Positions 17,951 through 27,194 of a stretch of DNA of 64,000 nt are shown here, one piece after another. A program made the translations under genes and the position numbers. The notes beneath the pieces are model-generated. The model saw only the letters and a program-made list of their open reading frames with translations, searched no databases and was not told the origin of the DNA. How positions within the stretch are numbered: the stretch's first letter is position 1; each line of letters starts with the position of its first letter. The DNA comes from Pseudomonas piscis (GTDB lineage: Bacteria > Pseudomonadota > Gammaproteobacteria > Pseudomonadales > Pseudomonadaceae): contig NZ_WHUV01000001.1 of NCBI RefSeq assembly GCF_009380155.1, forward strand, positions 248,001-312,000, read 5' to 3'.

Positions 17951-19345
17951 TTAGCGGCTGCCCAGCAGGGCCTGGCCGCGAGCCACGGCGGCGCGGACCT
18001 GGGCCGGTGCGGTACCGCCGATGTGGTTGCGGGCGTTGACCGAGCCTTCCAGGGTCAGCACGGCGAAAACGTCCTGGTCGATCTGGTCGCTGAACTTGCG
18101 CAGTTCCTCCAGGCTCATCTCGGCCAGGTCCTTGCCGGTGTCCACGCCGTATTTCACCGCATGGCCGACGATTTCGTGGCAGTCACGGAACGGCAGGCCA
18201 CGACGCACCAGGTAGTCGGCTAGGTCGGTGGCGGTGGAGAAACCACGCAGCGCCGCTTCGCGCATGATGGCGTGCTTGGGCTTGATGGCCGGGATCATGT
18301 CGGCGAAGGCACGCAGCGAGTCGCGCAGTGTGTCGGCGGCGTCGAACAGCGGCTCCTTGTCTTCCTGGTTGTCCTTGTTGTAGGCCAGCGGCTGGCCCTT
18401 CATCAGGGTCAGCAGGCCCATCAGCGCGCCGAACACCCGGCCGCTCTTGCCGCGCACCAGTTCCGGCACGTCGGGGTTCTTCTTCTGCGGCATGATCGAG
18501 CTGCCGGTGCAGAAGCGATCGGGCAGGTCGATGAACTGGAACTGGGCGCTGGTCCACAACACCAGCTCTTCGGAGAAGCGCGACAGGTGCATCATTGCCA
18601 CGCTGGCGGCGGCGCAGAATTCGATGGCGAAGTCACGGTCCGACACGCTGTCCAGGGAGTTGCCGCCCACGGCCTCGAAGCCCAGCAACTGGCAGGTCAG
18701 CTCGCGATCGATCGGGTAGGTGGTGCCAGCCAGCGCGGCGCTGCCCAGGGGCATGCGGTTGGTGCGCTTGCGGCAGTCCACCAGGCGCTCGTAGTCACGG
18801 CTGAGCATTTCGAACCAGGCCAGCATGTGGTGGCCGAAGGTCACCGGCTGGGCGGTCTGCAGGTGGGTGAAGCCGGGCATGATGCTGTCGGCTTCGCGCT
18901 CGGCCAGCTCCAGCAGGCCTTTCTGCAGGCGGGTGATCTCGCCCAGGATCAGGTCGATCTCGTCGCGCAGCCACAGGCGGATATCGGTGGCCACCTGGTC
19001 GTTGCGGCTACGGCCGGTGTGCAGCTTCTTGCCGGTGATGCCGATGCGGTCGGTCAGGCGCGCCTCGATGTTCATGTGCACGTCTTCCAGGTCCACGCGC
19101 CAGTCGAAGCTGCCGGCTTCGATCTCGCCCTGGATGGTCTTCAGCCCGTCGATGATGCTGTCGCGCTCGGCGTCGGTGAGCACGCCGACCTTGGCCAGCA
19201 TCGTGGCGTGGGCGATCGAGCCCATGATGTCGTGGCGATACAGGCGCTGGTCGAAATTGACAGAGGCGGTGAAGCGGGCGACGAAGGCGTCGACGGGTTC
19301 ACTGAAGCGGCCGCCCCAGGACTGATTGGTCTTGTCAGTGCTCAT
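17951..19345 (-). CDS. argH: Argininosuccinate lyase
   Basis: A 464-residue enzyme of the fumarase/aspartase superfamily that splits argininosuccinate into arginine and fumarate. The signature [12 protein letters not shown] is intact, and the catalytic-histidine region ([16 protein letters not shown], and [16 protein letters not shown]) is present. The ATG at 19345 gives the standard N-terminus [21 protein letters not shown] longer in-frame extension to 19606 is not family-like and is discarded. It is divergent from algR, with 611 bases between. Confidence 0.96.
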   Translation of the reverse strand: MSTDKTNQSWGGRFSEPVDAFVARFTASVNFDQRLYRHDIMGSIAHATMLAKVGVLTDAERDSIIDGLKTIQGEIEAGSFDWRVDLEDVHMNIEARLTDRIGITGKKLHTGRSRNDQVATDIRLWLRDEIDLILGEITRLQKGLLELAEREADSIMPGFTHLQTAQPVTFGHHMLAWFEMLSRDYERLVDCRKRTNRMPLGSAALAGTTYPIDRELTCQLLGFEAVGGNSLDSVSDRDFAIEFCAAASVAMMHLSRFSEELVLWTSAQFQFIDLPDRFCTGSSIMPQKKNPDVPELVRGKSGRVFGALMGLLTLMKGQPLAYNKDNQEDKEPLFDAADTLRDSLRAFADMIPAIKPKHAIMREAALRGFSTATDLADYLVRRGLPFRDCHEIVGHAVKYGVDTGKDLAEMSLEELRKFSDQIDQDVFAVLTLEGSVNARNHIGGTAPAQVRAAVARGQALLGSR

Positions 19346-19956
19346 GAATTCGCTCGTGATCTGCTGAAGGAAGATGGCATAAAAAACAGGCGCCGATGAT
19401 AGCAGGGTTGCCCGGGCTGTCGCTGGCACTGGTCGGCAGCTTTTTACCTGCGACCCCAGGACCGCTTGCCGCCGGCCCGGGCGGCGCGGAGACTGGAACC
19501 GGTGCGCCTGGACGAGGTCGGTTGCCTGAGTGCCGAAGGTGATATCGATCAAACGATATTTATCGATTGAGCAATATCGTCTTGGCAACCGTCTACAGTT
19601 GGACAAGAGGCACGGCGCAATCGCCTGGCATCCCTGTGGGGCGCCGCGATGGGCCGGCCATCGAGTTCATAACCGCGCAGGGCCATGCAACCCGTCCACT
19701 AAACGAGACGAGTGCGGCCAGGTTGGGCGCCGGCCACAAACGAGGGGGGCTTAGTGTTGAGTTCCAGCATTCCCTGCGACCTTGTCGCGCATCCAGCGGC
19801 CCGACGCGGCATCGGGCAGGTACGGGTAAATATTGGTGCCCGACTTGCGGCACTTTTTGGCCTTCGCACTAGTCTTAGCGTGGATCGCCGTGACGGACGT
19901 CACTCCACCTGTCTACGCTATCCTTGTGCGAGACTCACGCAGGAATCCAGCGCAAT
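19346..19956. other. 611-base gap between argH and algR
   Basis: I see no convincing gene. Short frames of 74-101 codons have no recognisable family. The P. aeruginosa kinase gene algZ/fimS expected here was not found in any frame: no histidine-kinase H box, N box or G box. The gap holds an AT-rich dyad at 19553-19580 and a CRP/Vfr-like site at 19890-19903 close to algR. Confidence 0.6.
19890..19903. promoter_or_regulatory. CRP/Vfr-like site upstream of algR
   Basis: GTGACGGACGTCAC contains GTGA-N6-TCAC, the core of the CRP/Vfr consensus TGTGA-N6-TCACA (8 of 10 fixed positions in the extended site). It is centred about 60 bases before the algR start codon. In P. aeruginosa Vfr is reported to activate the fimS-algR promoter. 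Confidence 0.55.
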
Positions 19957-20703
19957 ATGAATGTCCTGATCGTTGATGACGAACCCCAAGCCCGCGAGCG
20001 CCTGAGCCGTATGGTCGGCGAGCTCGAGGGATACAGTGTCCTGGAGCCCAGCGCCACCAATGGCGAAGAGGCATTGAGCCTGATCGACAGCCTGAAGCCG
20101 GATATCGTCCTGCTCGATGTGCGGATGCCAGGCCTGGACGGCCTGCAGGTCGCCGGCAAGTTGTGCGAGCGCGAAACGCCTCCGGCGCTGGTGTTCTGCG
20201 CGGCTCCGGATGAATTCGCCCTCGAGGCGTTCAATGACAGCAGCGTGGTCCACCTGGTCAAGCCGGTGCGCCCCGAGCTGTTGCTGGAAGCGTTGAAGAA
20301 GGCCGAGAAACCCACCCGCGTGCAGCTGGCCGCCCTGACCCGGCCTGCAGCGGAAACCGGCAGCGGCCCGCGAAGCCATATCAGTGCCCGTACCCGCAAG
20401 GGCATCGAGCTGATTCCCCTGGGCCAGGTGGTGTATTTCATTGCTGACCACAAGTACGTGACCTTGCGCCACGAGAGCGGCGAAGTGTTGCTGGATGAAC
20501 CGCTCAAGGCCCTTGAAGACGAGTTCGGCGAGCGCTTCGTGCGTATCCACCGCAATGCCCTGGTGGCCCGCGAGCGTATCGAGCGCCTGCAACGAACGCC
20601 CTTGGGGCACTTCCAGCTGTACCTCAAGGGTCTCAATGGTGACGCGCTGATCGTCAGCCGGCGTCATGTGGCTGGCGTGCGCAAGATGATGCAACAGCTC
20701 TAG
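19957..20703 (+). CDS. algR: LytTR-type response regulator AlgR
   Basis: A 248-residue response regulator. The receiver domain (1-120) has acidic Asp7 and Asp8, phosphoacceptor Asp54 (LLDVRMPG) and the conserved lysine in HLVKPVRP. The C-terminal LytTR DNA-binding domain (about 140-240) includes RTRKGIELIPLGQVVYFIADHKYV and FVRIHRNALVARERI. It matches AlgR, which controls alginate, twitching motility and other virulence-type traits. In P. aeruginosa it pairs with the kinase AlgZ/FimS, whose gene is not seen here. The ATG at 19957 follows AGGAA. It is 126 bases upstream of hemC, as in other pseudomonads. Confidence 0.95.
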   Translation: MNVLIVDDEPQARERLSRMVGELEGYSVLEPSATNGEEALSLIDSLKPDIVLLDVRMPGLDGLQVAGKLCERETPPALVFCAAPDEFALEAFNDSSVVHLVKPVRPELLLEALKKAEKPTRVQLAALTRPAAETGSGPRSHISARTRKGIELIPLGQVVYFIADHKYVTLRHESGEVLLDEPLKALEDEFGERFVRIHRNALVARERIERLQRTPLGHFQLYLKGLNGDALIVSRRHVAGVRKMMQQL

Positions 20704-20829
20704 GGCGCTGGACGGAGCCTGCCAGCAAGGAAGCTTGGCAGCGAGAGGGCACCAGGTTCCTGATACAAGTCAAAGCTGCTTTGGCTGAGCTGTTATCATC
20801 TGCCGTATTTATTCAGTACGGATTGATCC

Positions 20830-21771
20830 ATGTCCTCTCGCGAAATCCGCATCGCTACCCGCAAAAGTGCCTTGGCCTTGTGGCAGGCCGAATACGTCAA
20901 AGCCCGCCTGCAGGAGGCCCATCCAGGTCTTGTCGTGACCCTGGTGCCCATGGTCAGCCGTGGCGACAAGCTGCTGGACTCGCCACTGTCGAAAATCGGC
21001 GGCAAGGGCCTGTTCGTCAAGGAGCTGGAGACTGCCCTGCTGGAGAACCAGGCCGATATCGCCGTGCACTCGATGAAAGACGTGCCCATGGACTTTCCCG
21101 AAGGCCTGGGCCTGTTCTGCATCTGCGAACGTGAAGACCCGCGCGATGCCTTCGTCTCCAATACCTACGCCAGCCTCGAGCAGCTGCCGGCCGGCAGCGT
21201 GGTCGGCACCTCCAGCCTGCGCCGCCAGGCCCAGTTGCTGGCTCGCCGCCCTGACCTGCAGATCCGCTTCCTGCGGGGCAACGTCAATACCCGCCTGGCC
21301 AAGCTGGATGCCGGCGAGTACGACGCGATCATCCTGGCCGCTGCGGGCCTGATCCGCCTGGGCTTCGAAGACCGCATCCGTTCCTCCATCAGCGTCGAAG
21401 ACAGCCTGCCCGCCGGTGGCCAGGGCGCGGTCGGTATCGAGTGCCGTAGTGCCGACAGCGAGATCCATGCGCTGCTGGCGCCCCTGCACCATGCCGACAC
21501 CGCCAGCCGGGTGACCGCCGAGCGGGCGTTGAACAAGCACTTGAATGGTGGCTGCCAGGTGCCGATCGCCTGCTACGCCGTGCTCGAAGGCGACCAGCTC
21601 TGGCTGCGTGGCCTGGTGGGCGAGCCCAGCGGTGGTGTGTTGCTCAGCGCCGAGGCCCGGGCTCCACGAGCCAGTGCGGCCGAGTTGGGTGTGCAAGTGG
21701 CTGACGACCTGCTGGCCCAGGGCGCTGGCGATATCCTGCGCGCGGTCTATGGCGAGGCGGGCCAGGAGTGA
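20830..21771 (+). CDS. hemC: Hydroxymethylbilane synthase (porphobilinogen deaminase)
   Basis: A 313-residue enzyme that polymerises four porphobilinogen molecules into hydroxymethylbilane. The dipyrromethane cofactor cysteine is Cys242 in [11 protein letters not shown]. The active-site aspartate lies in SMKDVP, and the arginine cluster [17 protein letters not shown] is present. It is the first gene of the hemC-hemD-hemX-hemY unit and overlaps hemD by 4 bases. The upstream gap contains a CTGCCA/TGGCAG dyad and TATCAT, a possible -10. Confidence 0.97.
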   Translation: MSSREIRIATRKSALALWQAEYVKARLQEAHPGLVVTLVPMVSRGDKLLDSPLSKIGGKGLFVKELETALLENQADIAVHSMKDVPMDFPEGLGLFCICEREDPRDAFVSNTYASLEQLPAGSVVGTSSLRRQAQLLARRPDLQIRFLRGNVNTRLAKLDAGEYDAIILAAAGLIRLGFEDRIRSSISVEDSLPAGGQGAVGIECRSADSEIHALLAPLHHADTASRVTAERALNKHLNGGCQVPIACYAVLEGDQLWLRGLVGEPSGGVLLSAEARAPRASAAELGVQVADDLLAQGAGDILRAVYGEAGQE

Positions 21772-22535
21772 CTGGTTGGCGCCTGCTGCTGACCCGGCCG
21801 GCCGAGGATTGCGCTGCACTGGCGGCGATCTTGGCCGAGGCCGGAGTGGCCAGCGCCAGCCTGCCGTTGCTGGAGATCCAGCCCTTGCCCGTGACCCAGG
21901 CACAGCGTTCGACCCTGCTCGAGCTGGATCGTTACTGCGCGGTGATCGTGGTCAGCAAGCCGGCAGCCAACCTCGGTCTTGAGCTGCTGCGCCAGTATTG
22001 GCCGCAGCCTCCGGCCCAGGGCTGGTTCTGCGTGGGTGCCGGCACCGGCCAGATCCTCGCGGATGCCGGGCTGCCGGTGTTCTATCCCCAGGCCGGCGAC
22101 GACAGCGAGGCCTTGCTTGAACTTCCCCAGTTGCGCGAGGCTATCGGCCAGCCAGAACCCAGGGTGTTGATCGTGCGGGGCGAGGGTGGTCGCGAACTGC
22201 TCTCCGAGCGCTTGCGCAGTCAAGGTGCTAGTGTCGATTATCTGGAACTCTACCGCCGTTGCCTGCCGCACTATGCCGAGGATGTGCTGCTGCGGCGGAT
22301 CCAGGGGGAACGCTTGAACGGGCTGGTGGTCAGCAGTGGACAGGGTTTCAGCCACCTGCAGCAGTTGGCCGGCCAGGCCTGGCCGCAGTTGGCGAAGATG
22401 CCGTTGTTTGTTCCAAGCCCTCGGGTCGCCGAGATGGCGCGCGCCGCCGGGGCGGAAATAGTTGTGGATTGCCGCGGCGCCAGTGCCGCGGCTTTGCTAA
22501 CGGCGTTACGGGAGCATCCCGTGCCCGTTCTCTAA
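21768..22535 (+). CDS. hemD: Uroporphyrinogen-III synthase
   Basis: A 255-residue HemD-fold protein starting with GTG at 21768, whose codon overlaps the hemC stop (GTGA), so translation is coupled. The N-terminus [13 protein letters not shown], the middle [22 protein letters not shown] and [10 protein letters not shown] are family landmarks; overall sequence conservation in HemD is always low. It cyclises hydroxymethylbilane with inversion of ring D. It is followed by hemX 17 bases on. Confidence 0.93.
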   Translation: MTGWRLLLTRPAEDCAALAAILAEAGVASASLPLLEIQPLPVTQAQRSTLLELDRYCAVIVVSKPAANLGLELLRQYWPQPPAQGWFCVGAGTGQILADAGLPVFYPQAGDDSEALLELPQLREAIGQPEPRVLIVRGEGGRELLSERLRSQGASVDYLELYRRCLPHYAEDVLLRRIQGERLNGLVVSSGQGFSHLQQLAGQAWPQLAKMPLFVPSPRVAEMARAAGAEIVVDCRGASAAALLTALREHPVPVL

Positions 22536-22552
22536 ACGCAAAGGATGGATAC

Positions 22553-23692
22553 GTGAGCGAAACAGCCTTGCCTAAAGATGAACTCCAGCCGGTGCCCGAG
22601 ACGCCGGCGCAACCCACGACCCCAGCCGTTGAGCGTCGTGGCAACGGGTTGGCGATACTGGCCCTGCTGCTGGGGGCGGCAGGGGTCGCTGTTGGTGGCT
22701 GGGGAGTCTGGCAGGTGCGCAACCTGCAGACCAACAACCAACAACAGTTGAGCCAATTGCAGGCACTGGGCGACCAGGCCCAGAGCTTCAAGCTCAGTGA
22801 GCAGCGCCTGAGCTCGCGACTGGAACAACTGCCCGCGGCCGATGAGCTGGAAGACCGCCGCCGCCTGGTAACGCAATTGCAAGGCGACCAGCAGCGCCTG
22901 AGCCAGCGCCTGGAGACAGTGCTCGGCGCCAGTCGCAAGGACTGGCGCCTGGCCGAGGCCGAGCACCTGTTGCGCCTGGCCAGCCTGCGCTTGTCGGCCC
23001 TGCAGGACATCAGCAGTGCCCAGGCCCTGGTCCAGGGTGCCGACGATATCCTGCGCGAGCAGAACGACCCGGGCGCCTTCGCCGCTCGCGAGCAACTGGC
23101 CAAGAGCCTGGCAGCCTTGCGCAGCACCGAGCAGCCGGATCGTACGGGCCTGTTCCTGCAATTGGGCGCCCTGCGTGACCAGGTACTGGAACTCAGCGCC
23201 GTGGCGCCGGAATACAAGGACCGGGGAGATTCGCTGCTGGGACTCACCGCCGACGGCGACGGCGCCAGCCGTTGGGCGCAGTGGTGGGACCAGGTTTCCC
23301 GCTACTTCCGCATCGATTTCAATGCCGACAAGAACATCCGTCCGCTGCTGGCCGGCCAGGGCCTGACCCAGGTACGCCTGGCCCTCAGCCTGGCGCTGGA
23401 ACAGGCGCAATGGGCGGCGCTCAACGGCCAGGCGGCGGTCTATACCCAGGCCCTGACCGAAGCTCGTGACGTGCTGACCGGCAACTTCAACCAGGACAAT
23501 CCGCAGAGCAAGATCATGCTCGAGCGCCTGGCCGAACTGGGCAAACAGCCGGTGACCGTGGTCACCCCGGACCTGGCCAAGACCCTGAGCACGGTCCAGG
23601 CCTACCTGGAGCGGCGTAGCCTCAGCGTCGAGGAATCGGTCAAGCCCCTGGCCAAGCCTGCGGCGAACACCGCCCGGGAGACCAGCCCATGA
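22553..23692 (+). CDS. hemX: HemX-like membrane protein (uroporphyrinogen-III C-methyltransferase-like family)
   Basis: A 379-residue protein beginning at GTG 22553 with AAGGA upstream. A short cytoplasmic proline-rich N-terminus precedes one membrane segment (about residues 30-52, GLAILALLLGAAGVAVGGWGV). A long coiled coil follows (about 55-130) and then a helical periplasmic-type domain. Members are often annotated as uroporphyrinogen-III methyltransferase, but no SAM-binding motif is visible, so an enzymatic role is doubtful. It overlaps hemY by 4 bases. A scaffold or accessory role in haem synthesis is inferred from position only. Confidence 0.9.
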   Translation: MSETALPKDELQPVPETPAQPTTPAVERRGNGLAILALLLGAAGVAVGGWGVWQVRNLQTNNQQQLSQLQALGDQAQSFKLSEQRLSSRLEQLPAADELEDRRRLVTQLQGDQQRLSQRLETVLGASRKDWRLAEAEHLLRLASLRLSALQDISSAQALVQGADDILREQNDPGAFAAREQLAKSLAALRSTEQPDRTGLFLQLGALRDQVLELSAVAPEYKDRGDSLLGLTADGDGASRWAQWWDQVSRYFRIDFNADKNIRPLLAGQGLTQVRLALSLALEQAQWAALNGQAAVYTQALTEARDVLTGNFNQDNPQSKIMLERLAELGKQPVTVVTPDLAKTLSTVQAYLERRSLSVEESVKPLAKPAANTARETSP

Positions 23693-24927
23693 AGCGCGCC
23701 TATGTGATCGTCCTGCTGCTGATCGCCGCGATCGGCCTGCTGGGATTGGCCATTGCCGAACACCCGGGCTACGTACTGATCGCCTACAGCAACTTCCGCT
23801 ATGAATCGAGCTTGTGGGCGACCCTGGCCCTGGTGGCGTTGGTATGGCTGGTGATCTGGGGCATCAAGCTGCTGGTTGAGCTGGTGATGGTTTCCGGCGG
23901 TGTGGTCAACCCCTGGTCGCGCCGCAATCGCAGCCGCCGGGTGCAGATCGCCATCGAGCAAGGCCAGATGGACCTTGCCGAAGGACGCTGGGCCAGCGCC
24001 CAGAAGCACCTGCACCGTGCCGCCGAGGCCGAGCGCCAACCGCTGTTGTATTACCTCGGCGCGGCCCGGGCGGCCAACGAGCAAGGCCACTACGAAGAGT
24101 GCGATAGCCTGCTGGAGCGGGCGCTCACCCGCCAGCCCCAGGCTGAATTGGCCGTTGCCCTGAGCCACGCCCAATTGCAGACCGACCGGGGCGACACCGA
24201 AGGTGCGCTGACCACCCTGCAAGCCATGCATGAGCGCCATCCCCATAGCGTCCAGGTCTTGCGTCAACTGCAGCGCCTGCACCAACAGCGTGGCGACTGG
24301 CCGGCGCTGATCCGCCTGTTGCCGGAGCTGCGCAAAGGCAAGGCCTTGCCGGCCAGCGAGTTGCAGGAGCTGGAGCGCCGCGCCTGGGGCGAGAACCTGG
24401 GGCTGGCCGCGCGCCGTGAAGAAGACCAGGCCACGTCCTTGCAGTCGCTCAACCGCTCCTGGCAGCAATTGACCGCCGCCCAACGTCAGGAGCCACAACT
24501 GGTGTTGGCCTATGCCGAGCAGTTGCGCCAGCTGGGTGCCGGGGCCGAAGCCGAGGAGACGCTGCGCACGGCGATCAAGCGCAAGTATGAAAGCCACCTG
24601 GCGCGGCTGTATGGCCTGGTGCGTGGCAGCGACCCTGCGCGTCAGTTGCAAACGGCCGAGCACTGGCTCAAGGAACATGCGGATGATCCGGGGCTGCTGC
24701 TGACCCTGGGCCGCCTGAGCTTGCAGAACAGCCTCTGGGGCAAGGCCCGCGACTACCTGGAGAGCAGCCTGCGCCTGGAGCGCAATCCCGAAGCCTGCGC
24801 CGAACTCGCCCGCCTGCTGGCACAGCTGGGAGATACCGAGCGCAGCAACCAGCTGTTCCAGGAGGGCCTGGGATTACTGGACGAGCGCCTGTTGGCCGCT
24901 CCCTTGCCGGTCCCGGCACGGGCCTGA
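23689..24927 (+). CDS. hemY: HemY TPR-containing inner membrane protein
   Basis: A 412-residue protein with two N-terminal membrane segments (about 4-24 and 42-65) and a cytoplasmic or periplasmic array of TPR-like helices (from about residue 90 to 400; for example GRWASAQKHLHRAAEAERQPLLYYLGAARAA). This gamma-proteobacterial HemY is unrelated to the protoporphyrinogen oxidase of the same name. A role in late haem synthesis or haem handling has been suggested. The ATG at 23689 overlaps the hemX stop. A strong terminator follows at 24937. Confidence 0.93.
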   Translation: MKRAYVIVLLLIAAIGLLGLAIAEHPGYVLIAYSNFRYESSLWATLALVALVWLVIWGIKLLVELVMVSGGVVNPWSRRNRSRRVQIAIEQGQMDLAEGRWASAQKHLHRAAEAERQPLLYYLGAARAANEQGHYEECDSLLERALTRQPQAELAVALSHAQLQTDRGDTEGALTTLQAMHERHPHSVQVLRQLQRLHQQRGDWPALIRLLPELRKGKALPASELQELERRAWGENLGLAARREEDQATSLQSLNRSWQQLTAAQRQEPQLVLAYAEQLRQLGAGAEAEETLRTAIKRKYESHLARLYGLVRGSDPARQLQTAEHWLKEHADDPGLLLTLGRLSLQNSLWGKARDYLESSLRLERNPEACAELARLLAQLGDTERSNQLFQEGLGLLDERLLAAPLPVPARA

Positions 24928-24936
24928 CGCAACTTG

Positions 24937-24970
24937 GGCCGGTTGCCTGTCGCGGGCAACCGGCCTTTTT
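24937..24970 (+). terminator. Rho-independent terminator after hemY
   Basis: An 11-base perfect stem, GGCCGGTTGCC (24937-24947) with GGCAACCGGCC (24955-24965), a 7-base loop and five T residues. It closes the hemC-hemY unit. Confidence 0.93.
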
Positions 24971-25089
24971 ACACTCCGCTTGCCCAGCCACAGCCGATCG
25001 GTCTTCGAGCGGACATGGCTTGGCGCTCCTTGAAAGGAGCGAGCGCTTTCTCTACCGTGGCTGCCTGTTTCTTCCGTTGCGGATATCCC

Positions 25090-25611
25090 ATGTCGCTGGC
25101 CGGCTCTCGCTCGCTGTTCTCCCTGGTGTTCCTGGTGGGGGCCTTTGCCTCGTGGGCGGCCTTCAACCTGCAAGCCGGAGGTGGCCTGGAGTCGTGCCCG
25201 CTGTGGAGCGTGCAGCGCGGGCTGATGCTGCTGCTCGCCGGCACCAACCTGCTGGCTGCGCTGCAAGGGCCCATGCGCTGGGGGCGCCCTTTGTACTGGG
25301 GGCTGAACCTGCTGCTGGGAGTGTTGGGGGTGATCACCGCAGGGCGCCATGTACTGCTGCAGAACATTCCTTCCGAGCAATTGCTGGCGTGTCTGCCGGA
25401 CATGCCATTCATGCTGCGCCACCTATCTTGGTGGCAAGCGCTGCAATTGGTCTTCATGGGGACCGCGGACTGCGCAGAGGTTTCCTGGACCCTGCTCGAC
25501 ATGAGCCTGCCGGAGTGGAGCCTGCTGTTTTTCCTGCTGGTCCTGGCCTTGAGCGGTTATCGCCTGCAACGCTCGCTACGGGCCGCGCGCCAGGCTGCAG
25601 CGTTGCCCTGA
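25090..25611 (+). CDS. dsbB: DsbB-family protein with an altered first cysteine pair
   Basis: A 173-residue four-helix membrane protein of the DsbB family, which re-oxidises DsbA using quinone. The second redox pair is present: Cys101 (LLACLPD) and Cys128 (GTADCAE). The first, quinone-proximal pair is incomplete: the usual C-x-x-C before QR reads Cys36-Pro-Leu-Trp39, so the cysteine matching E. coli Cys44 is replaced by tryptophan (codon TGG at 25204-25206). The quinone-site arginine (VQRG) remains. Gene position after hemY matches dsbH/dsbB2 of other pseudomonads. The ATG at 25090 is chosen for a short N-terminus before the first helix. The mechanism must differ from classical DsbB, if it is active. 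Confidence 0.85.
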   Translation: MSLAGSRSLFSLVFLVGAFASWAAFNLQAGGGLESCPLWSVQRGLMLLLAGTNLLAALQGPMRWGRPLYWGLNLLLGVLGVITAGRHVLLQNIPSEQLLACLPDMPFMLRHLSWWQALQLVFMGTADCAEVSWTLLDMSLPEWSLLFFLLVLALSGYRLQRSLRAARQAAALP

Positions 25612-25816
25612 GTCAGTGTTTGGCGGGGGACAGCGGATTAAACGCTTGTATGAACTTTATCTCCTGCGTACCTTGAAGCTGTTGTCGTGCGGGCATAATC
25701 TGGCCCGCACCTGTCACTCTAATTCGCTTGCTCGATGCTGTTGCGCCTGACCTGATCCAGGGTCTCCATGGGGGACGGCGGTCAATGGCATGACCCTTGA
25801 GGGAAGAGAGATCACC

Positions 25817-26275
25817 ATGCTCGAAAGTTGTCAGAATGCTCAGGAACGTTGGGGTGGAGTTCATCTGCTGATCGACCGCTGGTTGCAGGCGCGTCATGAA
25901 CTGGTTCGAGCCTATGATGTGCTGGGCGCCGAACCCGAGGCGCTGAGCAAGAGCAAGAAACCCCTGCAAGAGTTCTGCGGAATCCTGGTGGATTATGTCT
26001 CCGCCGGACATTTTGAAATCTACGAACAGCTGACCAGCGAAGCCAAGGCCTTTGGTGACAAGCGCGGTCTGGAGCTGGCCGACACCCTCTACCCGCGCAT
26101 CGACGTGATCACCGAGAAGCTCCTGGCCTTCAACGACCTGTGCGACGCCGGACAATGCGTGGCGCAAAAATTCAAGGAGCTGGGTGGCCTGCTGCACGAG
26201 CGCTTCGAGCTTGAAGATTGCCTGATCGAAGTACTGCACAACGCCCACAAGCAGGAGACGGTGGCCCAGGCCTGA
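25817..26275 (+). CDS. algQ: Rsd/AlgQ anti-RNA polymerase sigma-70 factor
   Basis: A 152-residue all-helical protein of the Rsd/AlgQ family. It begins [23 protein letters not shown] and contains [19 protein letters not shown] and [21 protein letters not shown], the conserved sigma-70-binding faces. AlgQ binds free RpoD, frees core polymerase for alternative sigma factors, and affects alginate and siderophore genes. The ATG at 25817 is preferred to a start at 25790 because of AAGAGAGA upstream. It is followed by a bidirectional terminator. algR and algP lie in the same region, as in P. aeruginosa. Confidence 0.94.
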   Translation: MLESCQNAQERWGGVHLLIDRWLQARHELVRAYDVLGAEPEALSKSKKPLQEFCGILVDYVSAGHFEIYEQLTSEAKAFGDKRGLELADTLYPRIDVITEKLLAFNDLCDAGQCVAQKFKELGGLLHERFELEDCLIEVLHNAHKQETVAQA

Positions 26276-26296
26276 GAGCCGGTCCGCCGGTACATG

Positions 26297-26324
26297 AAAC
26301 GGCACGCCAAGGCGTGCCGTTTTC
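26297..26324. terminator. Bidirectional terminator between algQ and the FKBP gene
   Basis: A 12-base stem AAACGGCACGCC (26297-26308) and GGCGTGCCGTTT (26311-26322), a 2-base apex, and flanking A and T residues. It lies between convergent genes. Confidence 0.9.
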
Positions 26325-26335
26325 GTTTCCGGGTT

Positions 26336-27001
26336 TCAGCCGGCGACAGCCAGCAATTCGATCTCGAACACCAGTGGCGTGTAGGGCGCGATCAGGTCGC
26401 CGGCGCCTTCGGTGCCATAGGCCTGGCTGGATGGAATCACCAGGCGCCAGCGGGCGCCGGTAGGCATCTGCGCCAGGGCGCTGCGCCAGCCGGCGATCAC
26501 GCTGTCCAGGCGGAACCACTGCGGCTGCCGGGCTTCGTCGAACACGGTGCCATCGGGCAGGCGGCCGGTGTAGCGCACCTGGACCGAGCCGTTGGGGTTG
26601 GGTTTTGTACCATTGCCGGGAGCCAGCTCAGTAAGCAGGATGCCGTCCGCCAGCTGGCGAACCCCGGGCCTGGCCTTTTCCTCGTCGAGAAAACGTCGTT
26701 CGTTTTCCAGTGCGGCTTCGATCTGCGACTTGGCCGATTGCTCGCTGATCTGCGCGTCGTGCTGGGTGAGGATCTGCTCGATGCGCTCGTTCTTGAGCGC
26801 CAGCGGCTTGCCGCGATATGCAGCTTTCAAACCCTCCACCAGGGCCTGGATCTGCAGGTCCGGAACTTCGTCGCGCAGCCGTTCGCCGAGGCTCGCACCG
26901 AGGCTGTAGGCAAGATCGTGGGCGTCGTCGGGCGGCGGTTCGGCGGTGGCGTGGGCCAACGGCAAGAACAGGCTCAAGGACAAAAACAGGTAACGCGACA
27001 T
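26336..27001 (-). CDS. Periplasmic FKBP-type peptidyl-prolyl isomerase
   Basis: A 221-residue Mip/FkpA-type isomerase. The signal peptide is MSRYLFLSLSLFLPLAHATA. An N-terminal helical dimerisation domain (about 25-120) holds YSLGASLGERLRDEVPDLQ. The C-terminal FKBP domain (about 125-221) holds VQVRYTGRLPDGTVFDEA, the active-site-like VIAGWRSALAQMP and IPSSQAYG. It catalyses cis-trans proline isomerisation for exported proteins. The ATG at 27001 gives the signal peptide; the longer frame upstream adds a non-signal sequence. It is divergent from algP. Confidence 0.92.
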   Translation of the reverse strand: MSRYLFLSLSLFLPLAHATAEPPPDDAHDLAYSLGASLGERLRDEVPDLQIQALVEGLKAAYRGKPLALKNERIEQILTQHDAQISEQSAKSQIEAALENERRFLDEEKARPGVRQLADGILLTELAPGNGTKPNPNGSVQVRYTGRLPDGTVFDEARQPQWFRLDSVIAGWRSALAQMPTGARWRLVIPSSQAYGTEGAGDLIAPYTPLVFEIELLAVAG

Positions 27002-27194
27002 GGGCACTCTCCGGCCTGAGTAGCGGTGGATTATGCCAGCGACGAAGCGCTCGTTGGTGGGCAACTTCCAGGGCGGCGAAGAACATTTTCGATCGGCTGC
27101 AACGCGCGGCTTTCGATACTGTCAACATGGCCTAGCGGCGGTAACAGCAGAGGTCTAGTATGAGCCGCAACTCACGTCAGCCAGGAGGTAAACC

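Noticed and set aside
19530..19872. Short plus-strand frames in the argH-algR gap as a remnant of algZ.
   Set aside because: The translations show no histidine-kinase motif and no membrane segments; they look like random frames.
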